The notes beneath the pieces were generated by a model. The model was not told where the DNA came from and ran no database searches. It saw nothing but the letters and a program-made list of their open reading frames with translations. Below are positions 28,753-37,000 of a DNA stretch of 50,599 nucleotides, piece by piece; position 1 is the stretch's first letter, and each line of letters starts with the position of its first letter. The translations under genes and the position numbers were made by a program. The DNA comes from Anaeroplasmataceae bacterium (GTDB lineage: Bacteria; Bacillota_I; Bacilli_A; Acholeplasmatales; Anaeroplasmataceae), in contig JAHHSV010000008.1 in NCBI GenBank assembly GCA_020025015.1, forward strand, positions 1 through 50,599, written 5' to 3'.

Positions 28753-28946
28753 CGATAAAAAGGCGAAAATAACCATATTTAATTCTTAGTGTAGAAAAAC
28801 ATTTATTTTTTCTACTGTTTTCCCAATGTTTCCTAACATTTTCACTTTAATTGTATCCTTTTGGCTGTTTATCTACTTGAAAGCCTTTTTATTTATTAAA
28901 CTTCTACTATTTAATTCTATAATGTAAACATTATAGGCCATTTTAG

Positions 28947-28975
28947 TTGACTATTTACCTCCTCCTATGTAAAAT
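28947..28975 (+). promoter_or_regulatory. Sigma-A promoter of the ygbA-ABC operon
   Basis: TTGACT, 17 nt, TAAAAT. This is the best-matching rightward promoter in the region; transcription should start near 28982. Confidence 0.75.
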
Positions 28976-28980
28976 AATGT

Positions 28981-29000
28981 AGGTTAGTATGGACTAACCT
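28981..29000. promoter_or_regulatory. 20-bp palindrome at the ygbA transcription start
   Basis: AGGTTAGT, 4 nt, ACTAACCT: perfect 8-bp arms positioned at the predicted +1 and followed by CATTTTTT. It could be a repressor operator or a 5' mRNA hairpin. It is too near +1 to act as an ordinary attenuator of this promoter. Confidence 0.6.
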
Positions 29001-29037
29001 CATTTTTTGAAAGGAGATTTAGCTAAGAAATTTAACT

Positions 29038-29370
29038 ATGAAAATAGAAAAGGAAAAACAAATTTCGTTCTTTATGATAGATTTATACTATAAGCATCAT
29101 AAGGGCTTAGAGAACGAACGAGATGATTTAAAAGCATATGTTGCTTTAAGGCTTAGTAAATGTCCTTTTGGAGACAAAAAAACATTTTGTTCAAACTGTA
29201 AGATTCATTGCTACAAGCCTGAATACCGTGAACAAATCAGAAAGGTTATGCGTTATTCAGGGCCAAGAATGATGTTTTATCATCCAATTCTTGCTGTAAG
29301 TCATGTCTTTCAATCAATAAAAGAAAAACACAAACAAAAAAAGGAGATTAAAAATGATAGCAAAAAGTAG
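29038..29370 (+). CDS. Nitrous oxide-stimulated promoter family protein (YgbA-like)
   Basis: 110 aa. CPFGDKKTFCSNCKIHCYKP supplies four closely spaced cysteines, and RKVMRYSGPRMMFYHP is the family's conserved end; together they identify the YgbA_NO family, which in E. coli is induced by nitric oxide. The cysteines suggest metal or Fe-S binding. AAAGGAG lies an unusually long 22 nt before the ATG, and no better in-frame start exists because a TAG precedes it. It overlaps the next gene by 17 nt. First gene of an operon with DUF454 and a CydDC-like exporter. Confidence 0.8.
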   Translation: MKIEKEKQISFFMIDLYYKHHKGLENERDDLKAYVALRLSKCPFGDKKTFCSNCKIHCYKPEYREQIRKVMRYSGPRMMFYHPILAVSHVFQSIKEKHKQKKEIKNDSKK

Positions 29371-29794
29371 AATCGTGCGCTTGTTTTGGTTCATTTTAGG
29401 TTGGATAGCATTTATCCTAGGAACTATTGGTATCGCCATTCCTATTTTACCTACTGTACCATTCTATTTACTAACAAGCTTTTGCTTTGTTAGATCATCA
29501 GAAAAATTTAATACTTGGTTTTTACATACAAAGCTTTACAAAAACCATATTAAAGGCTTCGCAACAAATAGAGCGATGACTCTTAAAGGAGAGCTTATGC
29601 TTCTTCTATTAGTTAGTTTAATGTTAATGATAACTATGTATTTTACTAATAATTTACACGTAACTATTGTTCTAACAATTTTAATTTTTTGTAAATACTT
29701 ATACTTCGTGTTAAGAGTAAATCCAGTAAACAAAGCTGAATTCGCCCTAATAAATAGAAATCATAATGGTGGTGAATCAAAAAATGATAAATAA
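29354..29794 (+). CDS. DUF454 (YbaN) family inner-membrane protein
   Basis: 146 aa. Hydrophobic helices lie near residues 10-45 and 75-125, and the conserved LGxIGIAIPILPTVPFYLLTSFCFVRSS is the DUF454 hallmark. AAGGAG lies 7 nt before the ATG. Function is unknown in the family. Its lodging between a Cys-rich NO-linked protein and a CydDC-like exporter suggests a redox or thiol/haem role, which is inference. Confidence 0.88.
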   Translation: MIAKSRIVRLFWFILGWIAFILGTIGIAIPILPTVPFYLLTSFCFVRSSEKFNTWFLHTKLYKNHIKGFATNRAMTLKGELMLLLLVSLMLMITMYFTNNLHVTIVLTILIFCKYLYFVLRVNPVNKAEFALINRNHNGGESKNDK

Positions 29795-31514
29795 AGATTT
29801 ATTAAATTATTTAGGTAGTAAGAAAAGATGCATCTTTATAATCGTTATTCTAAACTGTATCGGCTTACTACTAAGTGTTTTAACAACTGGTTCATTTGTT
29901 CTTGCTATTTACTATTTTGTAAATTATGCAGCAAATAACAGTGATTCATTTGTTAATGGCATCTATGCCTTACTAGGAGCCTTGGGTTTTGGTCTTCTAA
30001 GAATCCTAGCTGGCTACTACTCAAGTAAATTCTCAGTAGCCTTAGCAGACTATGTAACCTATAAGCTTCGTCATGAAACCTATGAAAAATATCTAGAGCT
30101 TGATGGAAAAACTCCATTTACAACTAATGAAATGGCTCAGCTATCAACAGAAGGTATTGAGCAATTAAGATTATATTATTCAAATTACTTACCTTCATTC
30201 TTCTATGCAATGATAGCTCCTATCCTATTATTCATTATTATAATGTTCTTCGATTGGACAGTTGCTCTATTATATTTATGCTGTGTTCCATTAATTCCTA
30301 TGTCAATTGTTGCAGTATCTAAATGGGCTAAGAAAATATTTGCTAAATATTGGAATCAATATACAGCCTTAGGTGATGGCTTCTTAGATAATACAAAGGG
30401 TATGAAGGAATTAAAGATTTTCTCATATGACCAAAAGAAGCAAGAGCAAATGGATGGCTCAGCTGAAGGCTTTAGAAAAATCACTATGAAGGTTTTAACA
30501 ATGCAGCTAGCCTCTGTAACTATTATGGATTTAGTTGCTTTTGGTGGTGCAGCCGTAGGTATTGTCTTATCCTTAAATTCAATGCGTAATGGCTTACATT
30601 CTTTAGTAGCAATCCCTAGTGATTTTGCTTTATACATTGTAATGTTTATGATTTTAATTGGAGCTGAGTTCTTCTTACCAATGCGCGCCTTAGGTAGTGC
30701 CTTCCATATCGCAATGAATGGTGCTACAGCCGGCAAAAAGATTATGACTCTTTTTGATATTCCTGTAATTGAGGATGGTAAGAAGGAATTAACTAATATT
30801 GAAACTATTGAATTTGATCATGTTAACTTTAAATATGAGGAAAATCCTGTCTTAGTTGATGTTTCCTTTAAAATGGATAAGGGCTTATATAGCTTAGTTG
30901 GCCTATCAGGTAGTGGTAAATCAACAATGGCAAAATTATTAAGTAGAACAATTAGACCAATTAGTGGTGAAATTAAAATTAATGGCATTAATATTAATGA
31001 ATTTACGAAAAAGTCCTTCTATAAAAATATAGCCTATATTAGTAATTCAAGCTACATTTTCCATACTGATATTCGTTCAATTTTTAAATTCTATAATCCA
31101 AATATAACAGATGAAAGAATTAAGGAATTATTAAAGGAGGTTAAGCTTGATCATCTTCCACTTGATTATGTTATCCAAGAGGATTACACAAACATTAGTG
31201 GTGGTGAAAAGCAACGCTTAACCCTAGCCTTATACCTATCAGGAGAATTTAATCTTTATATCTTTGATGAAATTACTTCTAATATTGATATTGAGTCTGA
31301 AGAAATTATTCTTGAAAAAATTAAAGAATTAAGCAAGGATAAAATCGTAATGATGATAAGCCATCGTTTAAAATCGACTGAATATAGTAAGGAAGTAAAT
31401 TATTTAGAGGATGGAAAGATTATCTTAAGTGATACCTTCAATAATCTACTAAATAAGGATAATGAATTTAGTAGATTATATAAGCTTCAAGATAGTATGG
31501 AGGTGGTGCTATAA
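29784..31514 (+). CDS. ABC exporter, fused permease-ATPase (CydD-like half)
   Basis: About 576 aa: a six-helix transmembrane domain to about residue 310, then the ATPase with GLSGSGKST, ISGGEKQRLTLA, IFDEITSNID and ISHR. I use the ATG at 29784 (MINKDLL) after GGTGGTGA; the ATG at 29766 has no ribosome binding site. It overlaps the DUF454 stop by 11 nt and shares a base with the next half-transporter. The pair resembles CydDC glutathione/cysteine or haem exporters, but other heterodimeric exporters look alike. Confidence 0.85.
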   Translation: MINKDLLNYLGSKKRCIFIIVILNCIGLLLSVLTTGSFVLAIYYFVNYAANNSDSFVNGIYALLGALGFGLLRILAGYYSSKFSVALADYVTYKLRHETYEKYLELDGKTPFTTNEMAQLSTEGIEQLRLYYSNYLPSFFYAMIAPILLFIIIMFFDWTVALLYLCCVPLIPMSIVAVSKWAKKIFAKYWNQYTALGDGFLDNTKGMKELKIFSYDQKKQEQMDGSAEGFRKITMKVLTMQLASVTIMDLVAFGGAAVGIVLSLNSMRNGLHSLVAIPSDFALYIVMFMILIGAEFFLPMRALGSAFHIAMNGATAGKKIMTLFDIPVIEDGKKELTNIETIEFDHVNFKYEENPVLVDVSFKMDKGLYSLVGLSGSGKSTMAKLLSRTIRPISGEIKINGININEFTKKSFYKNIAYISNSSYIFHTDIRSIFKFYNPNITDERIKELLKEVKLDHLPLDYVIQEDYTNISGGEKQRLTLALYLSGEFNLYIFDEITSNIDIESEEIILEKIKELSKDKIVMMISHRLKSTEYSKEVNYLEDGKIILSDTFNNLLNKDNEFSRLYKLQDSMEVVL

Positions 31515-33175
31515 TGAAAAGATCATTTTTTAAGCTAATAGCTGGGCTTTTAAAGCTAGTTGGTTCATTTGTTAGTGTAATTATAATGGCTGTATTTAAT
31601 GGTACCCTTGGCTTCTTACTTTCAATATCTATTACTGCCTTTGGTGGTTTAGCTATTGTTGAATTTATTACTGGTATCGAATATATAAGCTATCCTATTC
31701 TATTTACAATTATTATTTGCTGTGGTGTGGGTAGAGGCTTATTAAGATATGTTGAGCAATACTCTAACCATTATATCGCCTTTAAAATTTTAGCTATTTT
31801 ACGTAGCAAAATATTTAAGCAATTACGTAAGCTTTCTCCAAGTAAGCTTGAGGCTAAAAACAAAGGTGAAATCATTAGTATGATTCAAGCTGATATTGAA
31901 ACCCTAGAGGTATTCTATGCTCATACTATTTCACCATTTTTAATTGCTATTTGTACAAGTATTACAGTTTTACTATTCATAGGCTTTACAACTAGCTGGT
32001 ACTTCTCTTTAGCGGCTTTAGTAGCCTACCTAGTAATTGGTGGTGTAATCCCTGTAATTTATTATTTACGGAACAAAAAGGATGGTAAGGATTATCGTTT
32101 AAAGCTTGGTCGCTTTGAAGACTTCTACTTAGACTCAATTTATGGTAGCTATGAAATTATTTCTGGAAATAAGCAAGCTACAAGATTAGAAACCCTAGAC
32201 AAGAAATCCGAGGATTTAATTAATACAACTAGAGAAATCGAAAATAAAAATACAAGCTTCAGAAATATTACAAATTATGTAATTATTATTTTAAATGTTT
32301 TATACATTTTAGTTGGTGGTTTATTAATTAAGAATAATATAATAGATTCTCCATATATAATTCTTGCTTTTATAACCTTTACAAGCTCATTTGGTAGTGT
32401 AGTTGCCCTAGCTAATTTACCTGGTAACCTAACTATGACCTTTGCTTCTGGTAATCGTGTTTTAGATTTACTTGAGGAAAAGCCTCTTGTACCTGAGCCT
32501 CAAAACTCACAAAAATTTGACTATGATAGCCTAGAGGTTAATCATGTTGAATTTAAGTATGATGATGAGATAATTTTAAAGGATGTAAGCTTTAAGGTTG
32601 GTAAGAATGAAATAGTTGGTTTACTTGGACCTAGTGGTAGTGGTAAATCAACAATCTTAAAATTATTAATGAAGTTCTATGAGCCAAATAAGGGTACAAT
32701 TAAATATAATGGAATTGACCTAAAGAATATTGGCTCTAAGGATCTATATGAAAATATAAATTTATTCAGTCAATCTACCTTCCTATTTGCTGGTACAATT
32801 AAGGAAAATCTAATCATTGCTAATCCTGAGGCAACTGATGCGGAAATTATTGAGGCTTGTAAGAATGCTTCTATCTATGATTATATTAAGGCCCTTCCTG
32901 AAGGCTTAGAAACAAAGATTACTGATTTAAAGGATAATTTATCATCAGGTGAAAAGCAACGTTTAGGCTTAGCTAGAGTCTTCTTAAAGAAGCCTAAGCT
33001 ACTTCTATTAGATGAGGCTACAGCTAATATTGATGCAATTAACGAAGGTGTAATCCTAAATGCCCTTAAAAAGCATAAGGATAATATGGCAATAATTATC
33101 ATTTCTCATAGAAGATCAACTCTATCAATTTGTGATAGATTATATGAAATAAAGGATGGAAAAATAAATGCTTAA
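31514..33175 (+). CDS. ABC exporter, fused permease-ATPase (CydC-like half)
   Basis: 553 aa, partner of the preceding gene. Six transmembrane helices precede an ATPase with GPSGSGKST, signature LSSGEKQR, LLLLDEATANID and ISHR. GGAGGTGG precedes the ATG, which overlaps the upstream stop by one base. No cytochrome bd genes are in the window, so a CydDC role is unproven. Confidence 0.86.
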   Translation: MKRSFFKLIAGLLKLVGSFVSVIIMAVFNGTLGFLLSISITAFGGLAIVEFITGIEYISYPILFTIIICCGVGRGLLRYVEQYSNHYIAFKILAILRSKIFKQLRKLSPSKLEAKNKGEIISMIQADIETLEVFYAHTISPFLIAICTSITVLLFIGFTTSWYFSLAALVAYLVIGGVIPVIYYLRNKKDGKDYRLKLGRFEDFYLDSIYGSYEIISGNKQATRLETLDKKSEDLINTTREIENKNTSFRNITNYVIIILNVLYILVGGLLIKNNIIDSPYIILAFITFTSSFGSVVALANLPGNLTMTFASGNRVLDLLEEKPLVPEPQNSQKFDYDSLEVNHVEFKYDDEIILKDVSFKVGKNEIVGLLGPSGSGKSTILKLLMKFYEPNKGTIKYNGIDLKNIGSKDLYENINLFSQSTFLFAGTIKENLIIANPEATDAEIIEACKNASIYDYIKALPEGLETKITDLKDNLSSGEKQRLGLARVFLKKPKLLLLDEATANIDAINEGVILNALKKHKDNMAIIIISHRRSTLSICDRLYEIKDGKINA

Positions 33176-33443
33176 TTTACTTACAATCTTAACCCTAGAG
33201 CATCGTTATATAGGCTTAATAGTTAGTGCCTGTGTAATTGTTCTATCAATCATTGCTATAGTTATTAGATACTTTAAAAGAACTAAGGTCGATGAAACAA
33301 ATGTTGATATAGTTTATCCTGTAAAGCAGGTTAAGGCTGAGGATGAAGCTATAGTAAAAAATACTAGTGAAACAGAAACTAGCACTCCTGAGGTTCAAGA
33401 AACAAAGAATGAGGAAGAAAAAACTTCTGTAGAAAATAAATAA
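33168..33443 (+). CDS. Small membrane-anchored protein with acidic tail
   Basis: 91 aa. One transmembrane helix at about residues 14-38 is followed by basic RYFKRTK and a long Glu/Thr/Lys-rich, probably disordered tail. The start overlaps the end of the CydC-like gene by 8 nt and is preceded by GGATGG, so it belongs to the operon. Function not recognised; possibly an accessory of the exporter. Confidence 0.7.
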   Translation: MLNLLTILTLEHRYIGLIVSACVIVLSIIAIVIRYFKRTKVDETNVDIVYPVKQVKAEDEAIVKNTSETETSTPEVQETKNEEEKTSVENK

Positions 33444-33453
33444 GTCAAGCAAG

Positions 33454-33485
33454 AAAAAAGGACACATGCTATGTGCCCTTTTTTT
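33454..33485. terminator. Bidirectional terminator
   Basis: A-run, CACAT and ATGTG around GCT, then a T-run (stem extended by A/T pairs). It serves the ABC operon rightward and the PF06541 gene leftward. Confidence 0.85.
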
Positions 33486-33491
33486 ATAAGC

Positions 33492-34322
33492 CTATTCTTC
33501 TTTAGAATTATCTATTTCTTCTTTTGTAGCTACTTCCTTATTAGAAGCTTCCGTTTCTTTATCACGTTTAATAAAGTTGACTAAATGCTCATACAAGGAT
33601 TTAGGTGATTTAAATGGGGAAATAAATGAAGCCTTAATGTGGCTTTCCTTAAGATCAGTTTGAATTGCTTCCTTAAAGTTTTCCCATTTAATAATAATCT
33701 TATTTTCCTTAGCAGCCTTCTTTAGCTTATTACCTAATTGTAATGATGAAGCAAAGTCAACAGCAAAGATACCATAATAAATACCCATTAGGAAAATAGC
33801 TAGGACGAACCAATCTAATCTAACAAAATCAGTTACTAAAAGCACAATATTGTCAAATAAGAAATAATAGAAAATGGCGCCTGCCGCCATCCATATTAGT
33901 GAAAATAAAGGACAAATTACGCCTTTATAATTACCCCATTGATTGGAATAATCCCAAAGCCTAATATTCATCTTCTTAATAAATATTAAACCACCTATTA
34001 ATTCAATTAAGGTCATTAAAACACCAATACCACCTATTACTACTATGTCAAATAATATTTTATTAGGAAAATACTTTTCGACTGGCAGCAAGGCTAAAAT
34101 ATAAATAGATAAAGTTAGTACACCTATACCATATATTGGTAAGCAGGGTCCTTTTAAGAATCCAGGATTAACCCACTTTTTAGCACTAACGAAACGTCTA
34201 AAGAGAAGCTCTAAGACCCAACCAAGACTTGCAAAAACCATAAAAATAAAGCCAAAGACAAATACATAGGTTTCAATTTTATCGCCCATATCTAGCTGGT
34301 TAATTTCGTCAAAAATATTCAA
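33492..34322 (-). CDS. Putative ABC transporter permease, PF06541 (CmpB-like)
   Basis: 276 aa with about five to six transmembrane helices. SLGWVLELLFRRFV..KKWVNPGFLKGPCLPIYGIGVL and GGLIFIKKMNIRLWDYSNQWGNYKGVICPLFSLIWM are the conserved family blocks. The last 30 residues are Glu/Lys-rich and probably cytoplasmic. Monocistronic. Despite the family name no ATPase partner is adjacent, and the role is unknown. Confidence 0.85.
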   Translation of the reverse strand: MNIFDEINQLDMGDKIETYVFVFGFIFMVFASLGWVLELLFRRFVSAKKWVNPGFLKGPCLPIYGIGVLTLSIYILALLPVEKYFPNKILFDIVVIGGIGVLMTLIELIGGLIFIKKMNIRLWDYSNQWGNYKGVICPLFSLIWMAAGAIFYYFLFDNIVLLVTDFVRLDWFVLAIFLMGIYYGIFAVDFASSLQLGNKLKKAAKENKIIIKWENFKEAIQTDLKESHIKASFISPFKSPKSLYEHLVNFIKRDKETEASNKEVATKEEIDNSKEE

Positions 34323-34381
34323 AAATACCGCCTTCTTTCTAGTTTAATTATATAATCATCTTTAAGTTTTTGTCAAATTCC

Positions 34382-34423
34382 AAAAGAAAAGGACTAGGAA
34401 TGCAATATTATTCTTCCTAGTCC
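34382..34423 (-). terminator. Terminator of the dehydratase operon
   Basis: On the minus strand, GGACTAGGAA and TTCCTAGTCC are separated by 13 nt and followed by TTTTCTTTT. Confidence 0.88.
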
Positions 34424-34431
34424 CCATTAAA

Positions 34432-34599
34432 TTAAATTTTAGTTATAACATGCTTCTTATCATGATGTTTTAATAACCAGTTGTAAATCTTTTCAACTAG
34501 CTTTAAATCAGCATTAGTCATATAAACTATGAATAATAATATGAATGTTAAAACAAATAATGAAGCTAAAACAATTAATAAAATCCAATACCAAGCCAT
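34432..34599 (-). CDS. 55-aa membrane protein at the end of the dehydratase operon
   Basis: The protein starts MAWYWILLIVLASLF, has one transmembrane helix (about residues 3-26), then a short cytoplasmic part with EKIYNWLLKHHDKKH. A full AAGGAGG lies 8 nt before the ATG, within 12 nt of the activator gene's stop, and a strong terminator follows the stop directly. Those signals, not homology, argue it is a real gene. It could tether the dehydratase/activator to the membrane, which is inference. Confidence 0.78.
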   Translation of the reverse strand: MAWYWILLIVLASLFVLTFILLFIVYMTNADLKLVEKIYNWLLKHHDKKHVITKI

Positions 34600-34611
34600 G
34601 GTTTAGCCTCC

Positions 34612-35400
34612 TTATAATCCTTTTTGTCTAGCGTATTCAGCAGCACCTAAGGCTCCCATTAATTGAGGATCAATAGCTAAATCTACTACCTTAATTCTTA
34701 ATACATTCTCAATAGCCTTCTTTAAGCCTAGGTTCTTAGCACAACCACCTGTTAAAGTGATTTGGTCCTTAGCACCAGCCTTTTTAGCCATTACGAAGCA
34801 ACGCTTAGCAACTGCTTGTTGAATACCAGCTGCGATTTCATCACGTGGCTTACCTTCACCTACTAGGGTAATAACCTCTGATTCAGCAAATACTGTACAT
34901 TGAGCAGTAATTGGAATTACGTTTTTAGCTGTTAATGATAGCTTTGAGAAATCATCTAATGATAATTCAAAGGCATGAGCCATAGCCTCAAAGAAACGAC
35001 CAGTACCAGCAGCACACTTATCATTCATTGCGAAATCTCTAACTGTACCATCCTCATCAACAGAAATACCCTTAACATCCTGTCCGCCGATATCAATAAT
35101 AGCCTTTACCTCAGGGTTTGTAACATGAACACCCATAGCATGGCAAGAAATCTCAGAGATGTTTTCTGCTGCTTGAGGTACCTTGTTACGACCATAGCCT
35201 GTACCAATTAGGTAAGCTAAATCATCAATTGATTTTAAGCCCTCAACCTGGGCAATTGTCTTTTCTAAAGCTTCCTTAGCGCTTTGTTCTGCATTAATTT
35301 TACTACGAATAGTTGTATTTGCGACCATTTTACCAGATTCATCAATAATTACACATTTAGTATAAGTTGAACCAACGTCACATCCACCAAAATATTTCAT
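34612..35400 (-). CDS. 2-hydroxyacyl-CoA dehydratase activator (HgdC/FldI-like ATPase)
   Basis: 262-aa ASKHA-fold homodimeric ATPase that injects one electron into the dehydratase. CDVGSTYTK is the phosphate loop, DIGGQD the second nucleotide motif and TGGCAKN the adenosine motif. NDKCAAGTGRF and ITAQCTVFAESEV supply the two cysteines per subunit that bridge a single 4Fe-4S cluster. Length equals characterised HgdC. It lies 27 nt downstream of the 523-aa subunit. Confidence 0.93.
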   Translation of the reverse strand: MKYFGGCDVGSTYTKCVIIDESGKMVANTTIRSKINAEQSAKEALEKTIAQVEGLKSIDDLAYLIGTGYGRNKVPQAAENISEISCHAMGVHVTNPEVKAIIDIGGQDVKGISVDEDGTVRDFAMNDKCAAGTGRFFEAMAHAFELSLDDFSKLSLTAKNVIPITAQCTVFAESEVITLVGEGKPRDEIAAGIQQAVAKRCFVMAKKAGAKDQITLTGGCAKNLGLKKAIENVLRIKVVDLAIDPQLMGALGAAEYARQKGL

Positions 35401-35427
35401 ATTCTTCTTTTCCTTTCCCTATAAAAA

Positions 35428-36999
35428 TTACCAAGTTAATGGATCTTCATAATCAACAAAAGTTGGATCCTGAGGTTCTTCTCTAAATACGTTTGTCATA
35501 TATTTATTGAAGGCATCTCTCATCGCAACACGGCTTACTGTACGTGGGTCCATTAAATCATGTGGTACCCAAATCATATGACAACCATGCTCACGAGCTT
35601 GATCCTCATATAAACCATGCAAGCAGCCTACATTCTTGCAAGATACATGGTCATACATAATAACGATATCAGCGTTAAACTTCTTAACCATCTTCCATAA
35701 TTCATCTAATGAATTTACATAACCACCATTAGTATGACTGCGCATCATCATACGCTCATAGCTTTTAGCCATATCAATCATAGCAGCCTTTTCATCACCT
35801 ATATGGTAGAAATGATATGATAGCATACATTCCATATCAACTAATGTTTTAACACCCCATGTACTATCAGCCCAACTTGTGAAGTTAGTATAATAGTGAG
35901 CAGGACATGCCCAAACAATAGCGCGGTGACGATAATTCTTCTTGCCGGCCTTCTTATCTGCTTCATAGCCCTTCTTTGCCATTTCAGCAGTCTTAATTTG
36001 AGTTTTAGCAATGAATGGATCCATACATCCAGCACCCTGGAATTCATATTCACGAGTTAAGGATAAAGCACCACCACAAATTTGTGGGTAATCTGTTGTA
36101 TTAATATCCCATTTATCAACGATAGCTTGAGTTGAAGCATTGTAGCGCTTTGCTTCCTTCCAAAAGTTTTCCCAGCTCCACTTTACGTTGTAATGCTTTT
36201 CGATAAAATCAATGCAGCCTTGTAGGTTAGCTACAGCAAAATCTTGAACCTCTGGCTCATTAAATCTTTGAGGAGGTGTAATTTGATACATTGGCACATC
36301 CTTAAAGTAACGACCCATAAATGTAGTTTGACCAATTGAACCATCACATGGCATTGATGATGTGATATAGGTTGTACCTAAAATAGGATAATCATCAGCA
36401 ACCGCACAACCACATTCTGCCTCTGGTAATGGGCAAACATCTGATGCCATACCAAACTCTTCAATTCTATCGATATAGTACACATTAGCTTGTTGATCAA
36501 CCTCACCAGGCATACCAATTGTCATCATGGCAATATCCATCCAATCTAATGTAGGGAAGCCCCACATGATATTCTTTGGTGCCATTTCATCAAACATTAC
36601 TGTATTTTCACGTAGCTTACGAGCATGCTTAGAATTAGGTCTTAAATGCTCATCACGTTCAATAATCTTCTTAACATTAATGGTTGCATTACGAACGATA
36701 GAATATAATTCAGCACGAGTATAACGTAATTCACGTCCTCTTTGACCAATTGTATGTCTATCAACCATATTTGCAGCTGTTAAGTAAGAAATCATCCAAC
36801 GGTATCTTAGCATGGCTTTAACTAATAAAATAGGATGTCCTCCTAATTTTAAGCCCATCATACCATATACTCTTAACCATTGAAAGAAGTCATAAAAGGT
36901 ATCCTTAAAGCCACGCCATTCACGACGAGTCATCGCACGGCTATCGCCTCTATAAAGATTCCCTAAGCCACCTTTGCCTGTCTCCTTATTATATAGCAT
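35428..36999 (-). CDS. 2-hydroxyacyl-CoA dehydratase subunit (523 aa)
   Basis: HgdA/BcrB-related Fe-S subunit of a radical 2-hydroxyacyl-CoA dehydratase. Cysteines in CPLPEAECGCA, SMPCDGSIGQT and SCKNVGCLHG are candidates for cluster ligation; DNLRxS-type ends are replaced by FVDYEDPLTW. It is longer than HgdA (about 480 aa), mainly through an N-terminal stretch of about 130 residues rich in Arg and Trp. It begins one base after the stop of the 404-aa subunit. Substrate could be a 2-hydroxyglutaryl-, lactoyl-, aryllactyl- or branched hydroxyacyl-CoA; none is favoured by the sequence. No CoA-transferase is present. Confidence 0.85.
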   Translation of the reverse strand: MLYNKETGKGGLGNLYRGDSRAMTRREWRGFKDTFYDFFQWLRVYGMMGLKLGGHPILLVKAMLRYRWMISYLTAANMVDRHTIGQRGRELRYTRAELYSIVRNATINVKKIIERDEHLRPNSKHARKLRENTVMFDEMAPKNIMWGFPTLDWMDIAMMTIGMPGEVDQQANVYYIDRIEEFGMASDVCPLPEAECGCAVADDYPILGTTYITSSMPCDGSIGQTTFMGRYFKDVPMYQITPPQRFNEPEVQDFAVANLQGCIDFIEKHYNVKWSWENFWKEAKRYNASTQAIVDKWDINTTDYPQICGGALSLTREYEFQGAGCMDPFIAKTQIKTAEMAKKGYEADKKAGKKNYRHRAIVWACPAHYYTNFTSWADSTWGVKTLVDMECMLSYHFYHIGDEKAAMIDMAKSYERMMMRSHTNGGYVNSLDELWKMVKKFNADIVIMYDHVSCKNVGCLHGLYEDQAREHGCHMIWVPHDLMDPRTVSRVAMRDAFNKYMTNVFREEPQDPTFVDYEDPLTW

Positions 37000-37000
37000 C

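Larger units (their letters stand above)
28679..29037. other. Divergent intergenic region (359 bp)
   Basis: Holds back-to-back promoters: leftward for the enoate-reductase-like gene and rightward for the ygbA operon. It also holds a cre-like palindrome, AATGT..ACATT (28921-28932) upstream of the rightward -35, and a 20-bp palindrome at the rightward transcription start. No small ORF with a ribosome binding site was seen. Confidence 0.7.

Noticed and set aside
29784..33175. Definite CydDC for cytochrome bd assembly
   Set aside because: No cydAB in the window and the motifs are generic to heterodimeric exporters.
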